Source: Solen grandis
Taxonomy: Eukaryota > Mollusca > Bivalvia > Adapedonta > Solenidae
Direction of reading: 5' to 3'
NCBI GenBank assembly: GCA_021229015.1
Contig: CM037777.1
Span: 67,632,411 to 67,696,410 of the forward strand
Length of the DNA: 64,000 bases
The notes beneath the pieces are model-generated. The model was not told the DNA's origin and searched no databases. It was given only the letters and a program-made list of their open reading frames with translations. Positions 55,101-64,000 of this stretch are shown here, piece after piece. How positions within the stretch are numbered: the stretch's first letter is position 1; every line of letters begins with the position of its first letter. The translations under genes were made by a program, and so were the position numbers.

Positions 55101-57628
55101 GTATATGATAGTCAGTTTTGACTGAAAGACAAATATAGTCCATTTCATTACTTCGCCAATTGCGGATCCCCGTATGAAACATTTCACAAATCTTATAACC
55201 GTTTGACATGATCCATATCTTTAATCACATGCGCGGATCAAGAAGGGTGTGTGTGTGTGGGGGGGGGGGGGGTCTGGAATTGGTATGGTAATTTTCATAG
55301 TTGGCCAACATATCCCTGTTCGGACCCCATCCCTGTGATAAATGGCTAGATCCGCACATGTATCAACGCCTCATATCTTGGGCTTGTTTTTTTCATATGG
55401 AGTTTTTATATTGAGACCAGTTATAATAATGTACCATCCTTTATCATAATTAATCTATTATAAGAATAATAGGTGCTTTGAAGAATTCTTGTCTAAGACT
55501 AAAATAAACTTTTTGAAATTTAGAGTTTATCAGATTGTACATTTCAAATGTGAGAAAAACAAACAAACATGTAATTGTATTGCTTGGTATTAGCATATAA
55601 GCTATAGCTTTTAATCGAAATGACAGCATTTACCCATCTTTATGATAGATTATTAAAACAAACATAATTGTAAATTGATAAAAAATAAATAAAAAAGGAA
55701 ACAAAAATAATGGAACAATAATTAAAAGATATATATATGAACAAGATGTGTTCGAAAAACACTATATATGTCCCTGTCTGAGCAGGTCAGATGTCAAATA
55801 ATTGTTGTCAACTGAAAGCCATTCATGAGTGGAGTGAGTATGTTAAATATATAAACTTTACTCCATAAAGTAATGGAGTAATGCCCAAGACAAAAGATCA
55901 TTTACAATAAAGGGAGCAAATTTAAGCCTTTCCCTCATAGAGGAAACCATGGAAAGATCTATGCGAACAGCATAAAACTTGATCGGCCTGCGAGTAACTC
56001 GCAGGCTGATCAGGTTTTATGCTGTTCATTGCTCCTAAGTGGTCTGGAAATAAGGATTTTGTAATTTAATTTGGTAAGGTTTAACTGGTTTTCTGCAGAT
56101 CAGGCTTTATGTGGTACCTATTTAGTGCGTCAAAATGAGTCTATATGAGGGAAAGGGTTAAAAAAAAAATAGAATCCAACAGAGTTCTGTTACATAATCA
56201 TTACACTTCTGCCACTCACTATCTATTTATATTTTAATTTTTAAATCAATACCTCGAATAGTTTAGGAGTTATATTCTTGAAAAACATTGATATATAAAA
56301 TAAAGGGAGATAATTAGAAAATCAGATCAGGCAGAATAATGGTTCTTGGTTACTGCACTGCTCCTGTTTGCTATAATATAATTTATTTCAAGATTCAAGC
56401 CATCGTGGTCTTTTTTTATGAGTTTTGCACCCCCCCCCCAAAAAAAAAATAAATAAAGGGAGATATTCAAAAACCAGGCTTGGTAGAGTTATAGTTCTCA
56501 GTCACCGCATTATTCCTAGTTGTCATCTGCTTATATATGTGTTTCAAGTCACTACCTTGTATAGTTTTCAAGTATATAGTAAATATAAGTTATTCTCTGG
56601 ACTGAAATTTATGGTAAAATTTAAAAAAAAAAGGAGATAATTCAAAAACAGATCCACGTAGAGTTACGGTTCTTTGTTACTGCACTTCCCAATCTCACCA
56701 TCTATTTATATTTTGAGTTTCATGTCAATACCTTGTATATTTTATGAGTTATGCTCCCAACAAAAGTTGGAAAATAAAAATTAAAAAAAGAGATAATTCA
56801 AAAGATGGACCAGGTAGAGTTATGGTTCTTAGTTACTGCAAATCTCCTAGCCGCATTGTATTCATATATGAAGTTCCAAGTAAATACCTGCTATAATTTT
56901 AAGTTATGGCCAATGTTAAGGTTGCTGACAAACCAACCAACCAACAAACAAACAAACAGGGCAAAAACAATATGCCCCCGATAACAGATCTCGGGGACAT
57001 AAAAAGCGCACTTTATGTCACTGTAATGTATACTAATTAATGCGTGAAGCGCGTCTATTTGAGGTTAAGGGTTAACAAGAAATGTATTTGATTCATATTG
57101 TTATTTACCTGCACTCATCCCAGTTGACCTACTTCTTGCCGACATCGGGGCATTTGCAAAATTGTCTCGGCCTCTTCTTCCTGCACTGTGGCGGTGTGAA
57201 CCGGTCGGGGCCCCTCCATGCCTCCTGTCAGATTGTCGGTAGTGCCCTTGACCTTGGTCGTATTCCCTTCTCGAGCGACCTTGACCGTATTCTGACTGTC
57301 TGGCGGTATCTGAGTGAGTTTCCGAGTCTCTCGGTATTTGGCGTGTGGACATATTGTTTTCAGACCGTCTCCGTCCCTGATCATACTGCATATCTCTCTC
57401 TGTTGTACCGTTGTTCTGCATAGAGGGTCTCCGGCTGCCGTAGTATCGATGGCCATCGCTAGATGTCATGTGAGCTCGTGTACCCTCTATATCATCGTTC
57501 CGTGGCACATTTAGTAAGTCCATGTCTCGGCTAGGGATATCCGTGTGACCAACAGCTGGGGAAACTAATGTATGAATCACAGGGCGGGTATCGGGCATTT
57601 TCCTTGGTCGAGGTTTTGGTATATCAAA
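48258..57628 (-). CDS. STUM: STUM (SPEC3-family) two-pass membrane protein, long form
   Basis: Coding exons on the - strand: 57628-57109, 52298-52200, 51357-51172, 48637-48258. Junction phases agree, giving about 394 codons. In Drosophila, stum is needed for mechanosensory transduction in proprioceptive neurons; SPEC3 was first found in sea urchin ectoderm and cilia. The family core is PALPMPVAIICCVLNFIVPG (first membrane segment) then VCVFCCAKTDD, a Cys-rich loop, and LLQLLLVACFLIGWVWSCIW (second segment). The core matches human STUM ([29 protein letters not shown]). The human protein is about 141 residues. Here a disordered Arg/Gly/Gln-rich N-terminus of about 170 residues and a basic, PPxY-containing tail of about 125 residues are added. 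The start is uncertain: MPDTRPV at 57598, or an upstream exon joined at 57628. Confidence 0.9.
51172..51357 (-). CDS. STUM: STUM exon: Cys-rich loop and second membrane segment
   Basis: It encodes SMAASVCVFCCAKTDDMTCR then EKCGSCCTVFG, then the hydrophobic GLLQLLLVACFLIGWVWSC and IWGITFIGMS. The acceptor is GATCTACAG and the donor TCTG|GTAAGT. Confidence 0.92.
51455..51700 (+). mobile_element. SINE, family C, + orientation
   Basis: Contains GGTCGATTCCAGGC (B-box-like), GGGTGTGGTATCATGCC and the tail TAAAATACTGTCGGCGGGAC. It lies in a STUM intron, antisense to the gene. Confidence 0.7.
52162..52194. repeat. GA microsatellite beside a STUM splice donor
   Basis: Uninterrupted GA dinucleotides ending about 6 nt from the last exon base at 52200; transcribed as CU repeats in the intron. 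Confidence 0.95.
52200..52298 (-). CDS. STUM: STUM exon: first membrane segment
   Basis: It encodes EYEEKDDRYVVPALPMPVA then IICCVLNFIVPGL. The acceptor is ATGATTTCAG and the donor CTAG|GTAATC. A CT repeat (GA on the + strand, 52162-52194) begins within a few bases of the donor. Confidence 0.93.
   Translation of the reverse strand, partial: TNTRRRTTVMSYRLYRCQSPSFAVFSTLSFPV
54447..54482. repeat. 12-bp perfect hairpin
   Basis: TACCTCGGTGTG (54447-54458) and CACACCGAGGTA (54471-54482) around a 12-nt loop. Further CCGAGGT copies sit at about 54404 and 54490. It lies in a STUM intron. Confidence 0.9.
55741..57003 (+). mobile_element. Tandem-core element, family B, with nested TTAA-flanked MITE
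   Basis: The left end has ACAAGATGTGTTCGAAAAAC and TATATGTCCCTGTCTGAG. About four units of about 170 bp follow (GGGAGATAATTCAAAAACAG, GTAGAGTTA.GGTTCTTAGTT, ACTGCA). The right end has TATGCCCCCGAT...ATCTCGGGGACATA, a hairpin whose last bases (GGGGACATA) invert the left TATGTCCC. It lies in the large STUM intron. Confidence 0.7.
55922..56161. mobile_element. TTAA-flanked MITE (piggyBac-like) with a 31-bp central palindrome
   Basis: TTAA at both ends (55922-55925, 56158-56161) encloses inverted repeats CCTTTCCCTCATA and TATGAGGGAAAGG. Inside, arms 55965-55995 and 55997-56027 form a palindrome with a one-base loop and only two mismatches (for example GAACAGCATAAAAC against GTTTTATGCTGTTC). TTAA duplication is typical of piggyBac; the assignment is inferred. 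It is inserted in a family B element. Confidence 0.8.
57109..57628 (-). CDS. STUM: STUM 5' coding exon: disordered N-terminus
   Basis: After an acceptor-like CTTACCATAG the frame reads FDIPKPRPRKMPDTRPVI, then polar, Arg/Gly/Gln-rich sequence (YGQGRSRREYDQGQGHYRQS, RHGGAPTGSHRHSAGRRGRD) to SRSTGMSAG. The donor is GCAG|GTAAAT in phase 1, joining the next exon as Asp. If the exon is first, translation probably starts at 57598 (MPDTRPV). Shadow frames on the + strand were ignored. Confidence 0.75.
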
Positions 57629-57648
57629 CTATGGTAAGAACATACCTT

Positions 57649-57676
57649 CATTATCATCGTCTTCCATTTTCATACA
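57649..57676 (-). other. Possible alternative STUM first coding exon
   Basis: On the - strand ATG AAA ATG GAA starts MKMEDDDNE and is followed by a good donor (GAAG|GTATGT) in phase 1. Splicing to 52298 gives MKMEDDDNEDEYEEKDD in frame, a short STUM. It cannot splice to 57628, only about 20 nt away. Otherwise this would be an upstream open frame in the 5' UTR, ending at a TAG. Confidence 0.4.
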
Positions 57677-57699
57677 TAAATCACATAGGATCACATTAT

Positions 57700-59340
57700 T
57701 AATGGGGATAATATAATTAATATGTCCTAAAACACAAAAACATTTTTCTGCTTTTAAATTCGCTAATAAGTTGACTTAAGTATCAGTACAATTTCGGTAG
57801 CAGAAAACAGGAAGTCCGGATTATCCACCGCCAATGCCAATGCTTCAAAATCAAATCTCCGAATTAATTTCATGAAAGTCATACGTTTGTGTCGATTAAA
57901 ATAAAACATTAATATACGAATATCAATTGAAAATTCAGCACTAGTATATAATCCAGGATAAAAACAACATTGCACAATTATTTCGCGTCAGGTACGTATA
58001 TCACATGGTTATCATATGGTTTCGCGTAAATCACGAACTCTCAACGGGTAAATAGTAAATACATATGAATTCAATTCATAACACGAACTAAATATTTTCT
58101 CTTGTCAATAACTTCTACCTTTATGCAAGAAAGCAGACATTCGCCTTTCATTTGCGTATTCAATGCCCTCTTTTACCTACGCTCAAAAGGCCCACATTTT
58201 GTGAGTCCCTTGCACAATGAATTTGTATGTATATACATATAGATATAGGGAGCTTTTGGGAAGTCTAGTTTATACGAAATTAAATGGGAAATTGTGTGTC
58301 GCATACGGGTTCAATATTTCGTGTTCATTTGCATATTGAATATCATAAATTACGCCAGGCTAATGAGGTGGAAAGAAATGTTTATGCCAGAAGTGTTAGG
58401 AACAATTGTAAAGATGAATACAGGGAGAGCATTAGTGATATTGACAAATGTGTAAACAATTCATGAATACGCTCAGACAAGTATATCTTTCATTAACAAT
58501 AAAAATGCTAGATCTATTTCATATTAATATACTCGCACCTCAGATCTGTTTATACTGTGACTCGCACTGATGCGGATCTGCCTGAGACGTTATATAATAG
58601 AGTCTCTAGTATGGCCTTTTTATTTAAATAAATTAATCAATAAATTAAATTTTTTAGGGTGAGTGAAAAAATAGATCTAAATCACTACCTTATTCTGGTG
58701 AATTATTTAACAAACATCTAGATAGTTTTTTACGTTCCTTTTCAAGTCAGCGTTTATGTCCAATTTAAGTTCATTTTACAACTTTACCCACGTATCTAAT
58801 TGTTCAATCATTAAGCTTGAGAAGATAGATGAGTTATGTCCCTTTAAAGAATCTTTGCGCAGAATCACGAAGAGGCACATGCGCGCGAAGTACAAGGTAC
58901 AGAGCTTAGCAGATTATCGGAGAAGTTTATGTTTCTAAACAGATTTGTAGACGTTTTTGTTTTACCACAGCAGGTTTTGCATTATGATATAAGTAATTCG
59001 GAGGTAAAGTTTACTTGCAATATAGTTGAATACATTACAGTGTTAATTCATTTAAAAGGATTTTAGAATTGACCTCAGTTTTCGCGGCGAAACAATCATG
59101 TTTTCAGAGTTCATAATTAATCTTATAATATGCTGCCGCTTTGTGATATTTTCTTTCTGGGACAAAGCGACACTTTTAAACCGAGACAAGTCTTTGAAAC
59201 GTATAGATAAGTAGTAAACGATTGAGTTTGCTTTGGACACATTTCTTAGGCTCTACAAAAATTGGACTAGACATCGTTGGATCTGAAGCAAACTTTATAT
59301 TTGGTCAAATTCAAACTAGATCTAGGGTGGTTTCCGGCGG
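57700..59340. other. No gene recognised (STUM 5' flank)
   Basis: AT-rich. Small open frames at 57763-57975 (-), 58284-58466 (+) and 58756-58938 (+) have no recognisable domains and no clear splice context. Confidence 0.4.
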
Positions 59341-59349
59341 TATCGTGGG

Positions 59350-59707
59350 TTCTCTGGTATCGCGGTATTGTCAGTTTGTTAGGAAAGAATTTGTCGATCG
59401 CCACTTAGTGACACCATTTTGTAAGTAACGGTTTTAATTGAAATAAACAAAAGGTAATGTCTCGGTAAATGGTAAGAAAAACGTAAATTTCTTGCACTAT
59501 ACCGACTTTCAACCAATACGCTTATGCGTATCACCCCATGTCCACTAAAAACCATTTTTTAGTATAAATAATGAATTGAAAGACTCAAGAAATGCTAGAT
59601 CTTCGTTTGCTGTATTGTTTTATGAATGATGATTGTTTTGATCATGTAGCGACATCTGTAGGTGAAGCCAGTGGTCTTTTTTCAAGAAATACCGCGATAC
59701 CAGAGAA
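59350..59707. repeat. 358-bp segment bounded by a 20-bp perfect inverted repeat
   Basis: TTCTCTGGTATCGCGGTATT (59350-59369) and its exact complement (59688-59707). A diverged third arm (TACCGCGATATGAGAGAAC) lies at about 59884. Probably a fold-back or MITE-like element. Confidence 0.8.
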
Positions 59708-59919
59708 TCATGGGATTTTTTATGTAGGACAAACATGGTGAACAATGACATGTTTTAAAACGTTATTAGAAAGCCTGAAAAAAATTTTTTCACATTTTGG
59801 TACAAATATGGAATAACAGTGACATACAGAAATAAATTTCAGATAAGACTTCACTGATATTTTATTCCCGTTTATGTCGTTAGTACCGCGATATGAGAGA
59901 ACACCATCCTACTCAATGT

Positions 59920-61420
59920 CAAAAACAAATAGCAAAGTTTTCAGCAAAACCCAGTCATAAATAACTGCAATAAAGGACTATCACATGCTTTAAATTAACA
60001 AATAGTATCAACCACATATTGTTTCAACTCTCTAACAGGCCTGATCATACAATTTTAAAGGTGACTGAAATTGACTTGGGTAAATTTTTTGGTATTCAGT
60101 AGTGGAAGTAATAGAACATATTAAGTGAAATCTTAATTAAGAAGGGGTGGAGTGATTGAAGCGAGCAAGCTCCTTAACCATTAAGATTTTACTTTATGTT
60201 CTCATTTACTTAGGATATAAGCTGCAATTTAATTAGATGACATGTGCGCCATGTGACATTCTTTTTGTGTAATGCATAACTTGTATCAGTAATTTGAATT
60301 TTTAGGTCTATTTCAATATTTTGTGACCGTGCCTTATGAAAATTGGAGGCACAATTTAATATGCCGGCAATTTGGATTTCTTATTCAATTATGATTTCGA
60401 TGACTTGATGAGTTAAACAGTTTCCTAAGTCAACTAATGAATATCTCAACACAAGATGCTGTAGTTGAATTTGCCAGAAACTAATTAGAAAGTTTACTTG
60501 AGAAAGGTGATGGAAAAGATAATTGATCATTTAAAGTTACAACTACCATAAAATATGATTTGTAGAGAGAAAGAATTTTATGTTTGTTTACATGTTTGGC
60601 GATTTCCATTCTAAAAGGTGTCACTGGTAGTTCTAATTGTCAAAATGTTAAAAAATTGCTTTGGAAATCAAATAGATATGTCTTGTTTTGCTGTTTATTT
60701 CCACCTTTTACACACAAGGAATACGTTTCCAAATATGGTATTGGTAGCGCGCTATAATGTCATGATTTCTATGAAGCTGACATTCTTTGGAAATGATAAA
60801 GTGCAGCTCTTAATGGGTCCCGTTCATTGATTTCATTAGCTGGAAATGTAGGTTTTGTTCTGAATCCCCATTGTGAGCACCATACTGACTTAACTGAAAT
60901 AAAGTTAGCCAAATGACCAGTCACCCAGGTTGACCCCAGTTAATAAAGCATCCACTGTCACATATCTCTGCTGTCACCATGGCAACGGCACTCGGTGTCT
61001 GCTTTAATCTGAATCAGTCAAAGGCTTGTAGATGGTCCCAGATGTCAATGTACCCAGGGGTCAAAAATCCCACTCGTCCGCTTGTAATTTTGAGTGGAAT
61101 TTGACAGGACAAGTAAACTTTTGCAATCCGGTCGTCCTGAAAGATGGGTAGATTTTTTTAGGAAATGGGCATTACTTTCTACCTCGTAGCAGCTTGTCCA
61201 TGGCAGAATGCTCAAATCATCTCCTAGATCAGAGTGAAAATAAAACCGGAAATGTAGATGAGGATGCTAAAAAGTCAGCATCCTTTATGTTGGAATATCC
61301 CGGTATCTACTGGTATCCATAAAAAATGGTTTAATCAGTTTTTCTTCTGATGAATCTTAGGGCAACTGTTGATTGAATTTTACATTAAAATATATAGAAA
61401 GTCATGATTTTTTATGCTCC
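59920..61420. other. No gene recognised
   Basis: AT-rich sequence with frequent stops; a 70-codon frame at 60618-60830 (+) has no domain that I recognise. Confidence 0.4.
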
Positions 61421-61429
61421 TGAAGGTAG

Positions 61430-62250
61430 GCATATAGTAATCGCACATTCTGTCTGCCTGGATTTCGTTTCCCCTCCATAACTGAATGGATTTTAAAATA
61501 ACCTGACAGAAATGTTCACCATCATGAGACAATGTGTGCAATCCTCAGGTCTGTTGCTCCAAGGTCAAGGTCACACTAAGAGTTCAAAGGTAAAAAATGG
61601 AGTCCATTTTTCATTTCCGCTCAGTAACTGACATTCCTTGATGGATTTTAAAATTATTTGGCAGAAATGTTCACCATTATGAGATGACGTGTTGCGTGCA
61701 GTCCCAAGGTCTGAAGCTCCGAGGTCTAGGTAACACTAAGAGTTCAAAGGGTTTGTTTTTTGTGGTCAATAAAGGGGACTATTTATTGTTTCCACCCCAT
61801 AACTCTGATATTTCTTGATGGATATTGAAATTACTTGGCAGAAATATTCACCACCATAAAACAATGTGTCATGCGCATTCTCCAGATCTGTAGCTCCAAG
61901 GTCAAGGTTACACTTAGAGTACAAAGGTCAAAAATGGGGTCTATTTTTTGTGTCTGCTCCATAACTCTGAAAATCCTTGATGACTTTTTGAATTACAGGC
62001 AAATGTGTTGTGCAATCCCGGCTCTGTAGCTTCAAGGTCAAGGTCACACTTAGAGTTCAAAGGGTTTGTTTTTTGTGTCCACTCCATATCTTTGTCATTC
62101 CTCAAAGGGTTTAGATTTTTTTTTTTTTTTTTTTTTCATAATTTAATGTGCACTGTAATGATACATTGTGTTGTGTACATTATCCAGGTTCATAGCTGAA
62201 AGGTCATGGTCGCACCAAGAGGTCAAGTGTCATAAGCCCTGATAGTATAT
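61430..62250 (+). mobile_element. Tandem-core element, family G
   Basis: About four units of 150-170 bp sharing TTGATGGATTTTAAAAT, GGCAGAAATGTTCACCA, GCTCCAAGGTCAAGGT and ACACTAAGAGTTCAAAGG. The left end has TTTTATGCTCCTGAAGG. Its right part runs into a family A-type 3' terminus at 62440-62502, so the unit may be chimeric. Confidence 0.65.
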
Positions 62251-62439
62251 TGGTTTGCCCTCCATCCAGCTGTGCAGATATTGGGATGCTGTGATAACTT
62301 AAAAACCATATTATAAGCTAGCTCAGTGAAACTTGGTATATGATGGCAATACATGTGTATGGAGATTATGCACCTCACCTTGACATTTTTCTTGGATAAA
62401 AATACTGCTGCTGTGGTTATGAAAATTATCAAATTGCAA

Positions 62440-62502
62440 TATTTATTTTTATTGACAAGCATTCAAATAGTCAAGCAGGCTGTCTTACGGACAGCTCTTC
62501 TT
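62440..62502 (+). mobile_element. Family A-type 3' terminus
   Basis: TCAAATAGTCAAGC then hairpin GCTGTC (62479-62484) and GACAGC (62490-62495) then TCTTC, matching the 3' ends at 2936, 19020 and 28945. The core upstream belongs to another family. Confidence 0.7.
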
Positions 62503-62509
62503 TATTACA

Positions 62510-63215
62510 TATTTTAATCAGGTAGATGCTCATATATGATCATGCTGGGCAGGTGATCTTTTTATCAGTGTCTTAATGTCTGACGCTAGTCCTCATTTAA
62601 GAGGGATCTAATACAGAAATAATCTGGCAAAATTTTTTTTTGCCTTACACATTTTTTTGGCAAACTTTTTTTTATATTTAAAAGTGACATCGTTTCTCTT
62701 TTCGCCCTCTAGGTTGACATTTGAGTTTTCTGAAAAATCATCAGTCACTTGGTTGTCAGACATGTTCGCTGGTCCAATGTCTTTCATTAAAGTCTTTAGT
62801 AACAGAAGTTGCTAAAAGGTAATCAGTTGAAAATATGAGATACATATTGCAGTGTTCCCAGATACTCCCATATGTGTTTTTTTACCCCCCTATTGGTCTT
62901 CATTACCAACAGTTTTAAAACCTTTGCTACAAATCACTTACAGAGAGGGTACAAAAGTTCAAGAAAAGCACAAATTTTACCCCCACTTTCAGATAAAAAA
63001 AAACAAACCAATGAAAGATATCATTTACGAAGATAAACTTGCCCACCGGATTATCTTCTTTGAAAAATCACTGGCCCGCAGTGATTTGAACCTGGCGCGG
63101 ACAAGCGGGCATCCACTTAAGAAAACCCCTGAACACTTCTATTGGTCATTCTTTCTTTTTGTAAATTCTTGAAGATATTTTATTGAGATACCCATGAATT
63201 ATAAATATATATTTT
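62510..63215. other. No gene recognised
   Basis: AT-rich. A 106-codon frame at 62852-63172 (+) shows no domain. The GATTTGAACCTGG phrase at 63081 is tRNA-like and may be a SINE relic. Confidence 0.35.
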
Positions 63216-63246
63216 TCAGTGACTCTTGCACAAGATTGTATGGATC

Positions 63247-64000
63247 ATGCCCAAGTGCCCCCACAAGGATCAGAAACATGTTGACGGTGTTTATAGAATC
63301 TTTCGTCAGTGCATGAAGAACTTGATCCATACTACAGACTCAAACAATTCAATCAGTAGGTCTGTAAGCAATACATCATTTGGGAACCAGACCCAGAATG
63401 GTGTTGAAAAAGTGAAGAAAAATTCTGGTCAAGGTTCAACTGATGATTTCAGAAATGAACATTGTTGGCCAAGTAGGAAGTTGGACTCATGGAATGACAC
63501 CAGTGTCACTTCTCCTACAGAGCTTGAAGTCTCTGTGGACAGTTCAGATAATGGTAAAACAGGCCATAGAAGTAGGTCCAGGTCAAGTGTAATCAAGAAA
63601 TCAAAGGTTAGTAAAAGAAATTGGATTAGAAACGAAGGAAGAAAGATGAGCAAATATGCCCGCTTTCCTAGTTTGAAAAGAGGAAAACAAGACAAAAGCA
63701 GGCCTAGACATGAGGAAGAAAGTCTATCTGAATATGGTAATCGCAGAACTAAAAACACAGCTAATGTTAATTATCAAAGAAATGTAACAGAAGATTGGAG
63801 TTTCGATTATCTAGTGGTTGAAAACAGTAGTATAAAGACTGGAAAGGATGAGACCAATGCTGCAGTCATGTCCCATGGCATGAAGATGGGCTTTGTAACA
63901 GATGAACAAAGAAACTGTTCGAATGAAGGCAACAGAAATAACATGAATAACTCTAACATGAAAAATGAGAAAATGCTGGCAAGTGAGTCAAAAGTAGAAC
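63247..64000 (+). CDS. Unrecognised Ser/Lys/Asn-rich protein, 3'-partial (runs off the window)
   Basis: The frame is open for 754 nt to the window edge with no stop, the longest unexplained open frame here. It begins MPKCPHKDQKHVDGVYRIFR at 63247. An acceptor-like TTTTTCAG ends at 63219, but an in-frame TGA follows at once. So either the exon holds 5' UTR and this ATG is the start, or an acceptor at 63234 is used. The first 25 residues look ordered; the rest is polar and low-complexity, with SRSRSS, KKSKVSKR (basic, possibly nuclear-targeting) and NNMNNSNMKNEKM. I do not recognise the family. Confidence 0.6.
   Translation, partial: MPKCPHKDQKHVDGVYRIFRQCMKNLIHTTDSNNSISRSVSNTSFGNQTQNGVEKVKKNSGQGSTDDFRNEHCWPSRKLDSWNDTSVTSPTELEVSVDSSDNGKTGHRSRSRSSVIKKSKVSKRNWIRNEGRKMSKYARFPSLKRGKQDKSRPRHEEESLSEYGNRRTKNTANVNYQRNVTEDWSFDYLVVENSSIKTGKDETNAAVMSHGMKMGFVTDEQRNCSNEGNRNNMNNSNMKNEKMLASESKVE

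Noticed and set aside
57082..57514. Plus-strand frames (113 and 66 codons) and a second minus frame
   Set aside because: Shadows of the STUM N-terminal exon; GC-rich codons keep other frames open.
58284..58466. 60-codon frame starting MGNC (possible myristoylated protein)
   Set aside because: A short frame in AT-rich intergenic DNA, without homology or splice context.

Overview
The window is nuclear DNA from an animal, most likely a bivalve mollusc (a heterodont, venerid-like clam is my best guess; the species is not determined). The evidence is AT-rich sequence, GT-AG introns of 0.3 to 3.6 kb, two recognisable animal genes (IGHMBP2 and STUM/SPEC3), tRNA-derived SINEs, and many short mobile elements with a 150-190 bp tandem-repeat core of the kind common in bivalve genomes. 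There is one 100-base assembly gap (45411-45510). I found no operon, phage, CRISPR array, rRNA gene or intact tRNA gene.

Layout. 1-6.1 kb: intergenic DNA or the first intron of IGHMBP2, holding a tandem-core element (1.3-3.0 kb) and an unusual ATCG-rich inverted-repeat element (3.58-4.64 kb). 6.1-25.3 kb: IGHMBP2 on the + strand. Fourteen coding exons can be joined in one continuous frame of about 1016 codons that ends at a stop; only the exon with the start codon is missing. Its introns hold two minisatellites, several SINEs, a tandem-core element and a nested pair of TA-flanked DNA transposons. 25.3-39.5 kb: no intact gene; two degraded LINE 3' ends, four classes of tandem-core element, a twin palindromic sequence and microsatellites. 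39.5-40.4 kb: a frameshifted USP38/USP35-like exon on the - strand (pseudogene). 40.5-48.2 kb: repeats, the gap and a small MITE. 48.3-57.6 kb: a long-form STUM (SPEC3-family) membrane protein gene on the - strand in four coding exons. 57.6-63.2 kb: mostly repeats. 63.2-64 kb: the start of an unrecognised, Ser/Lys/Asn-rich coding exon on the + strand that runs off the window.

The genes are not functionally linked. IGHMBP2 is a nuclear/cytoplasmic nucleic-acid helicase, STUM is a membrane protein tied to mechanosensation in Drosophila, and the USP38-like sequence is dead. I found no new multi-gene system. The most interesting material is the mobile-element biology: several unrelated element families share one architecture (short inverted ends, terminal hairpins, tandem core) resembling Helentron-derived HINE elements, together with nested insertions and strong palindromes. 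The main gene-level oddities are an IGHMBP2 exon lacking a GT donor, an extra C2HC finger in IGHMBP2, and an apparent alternative start for STUM.
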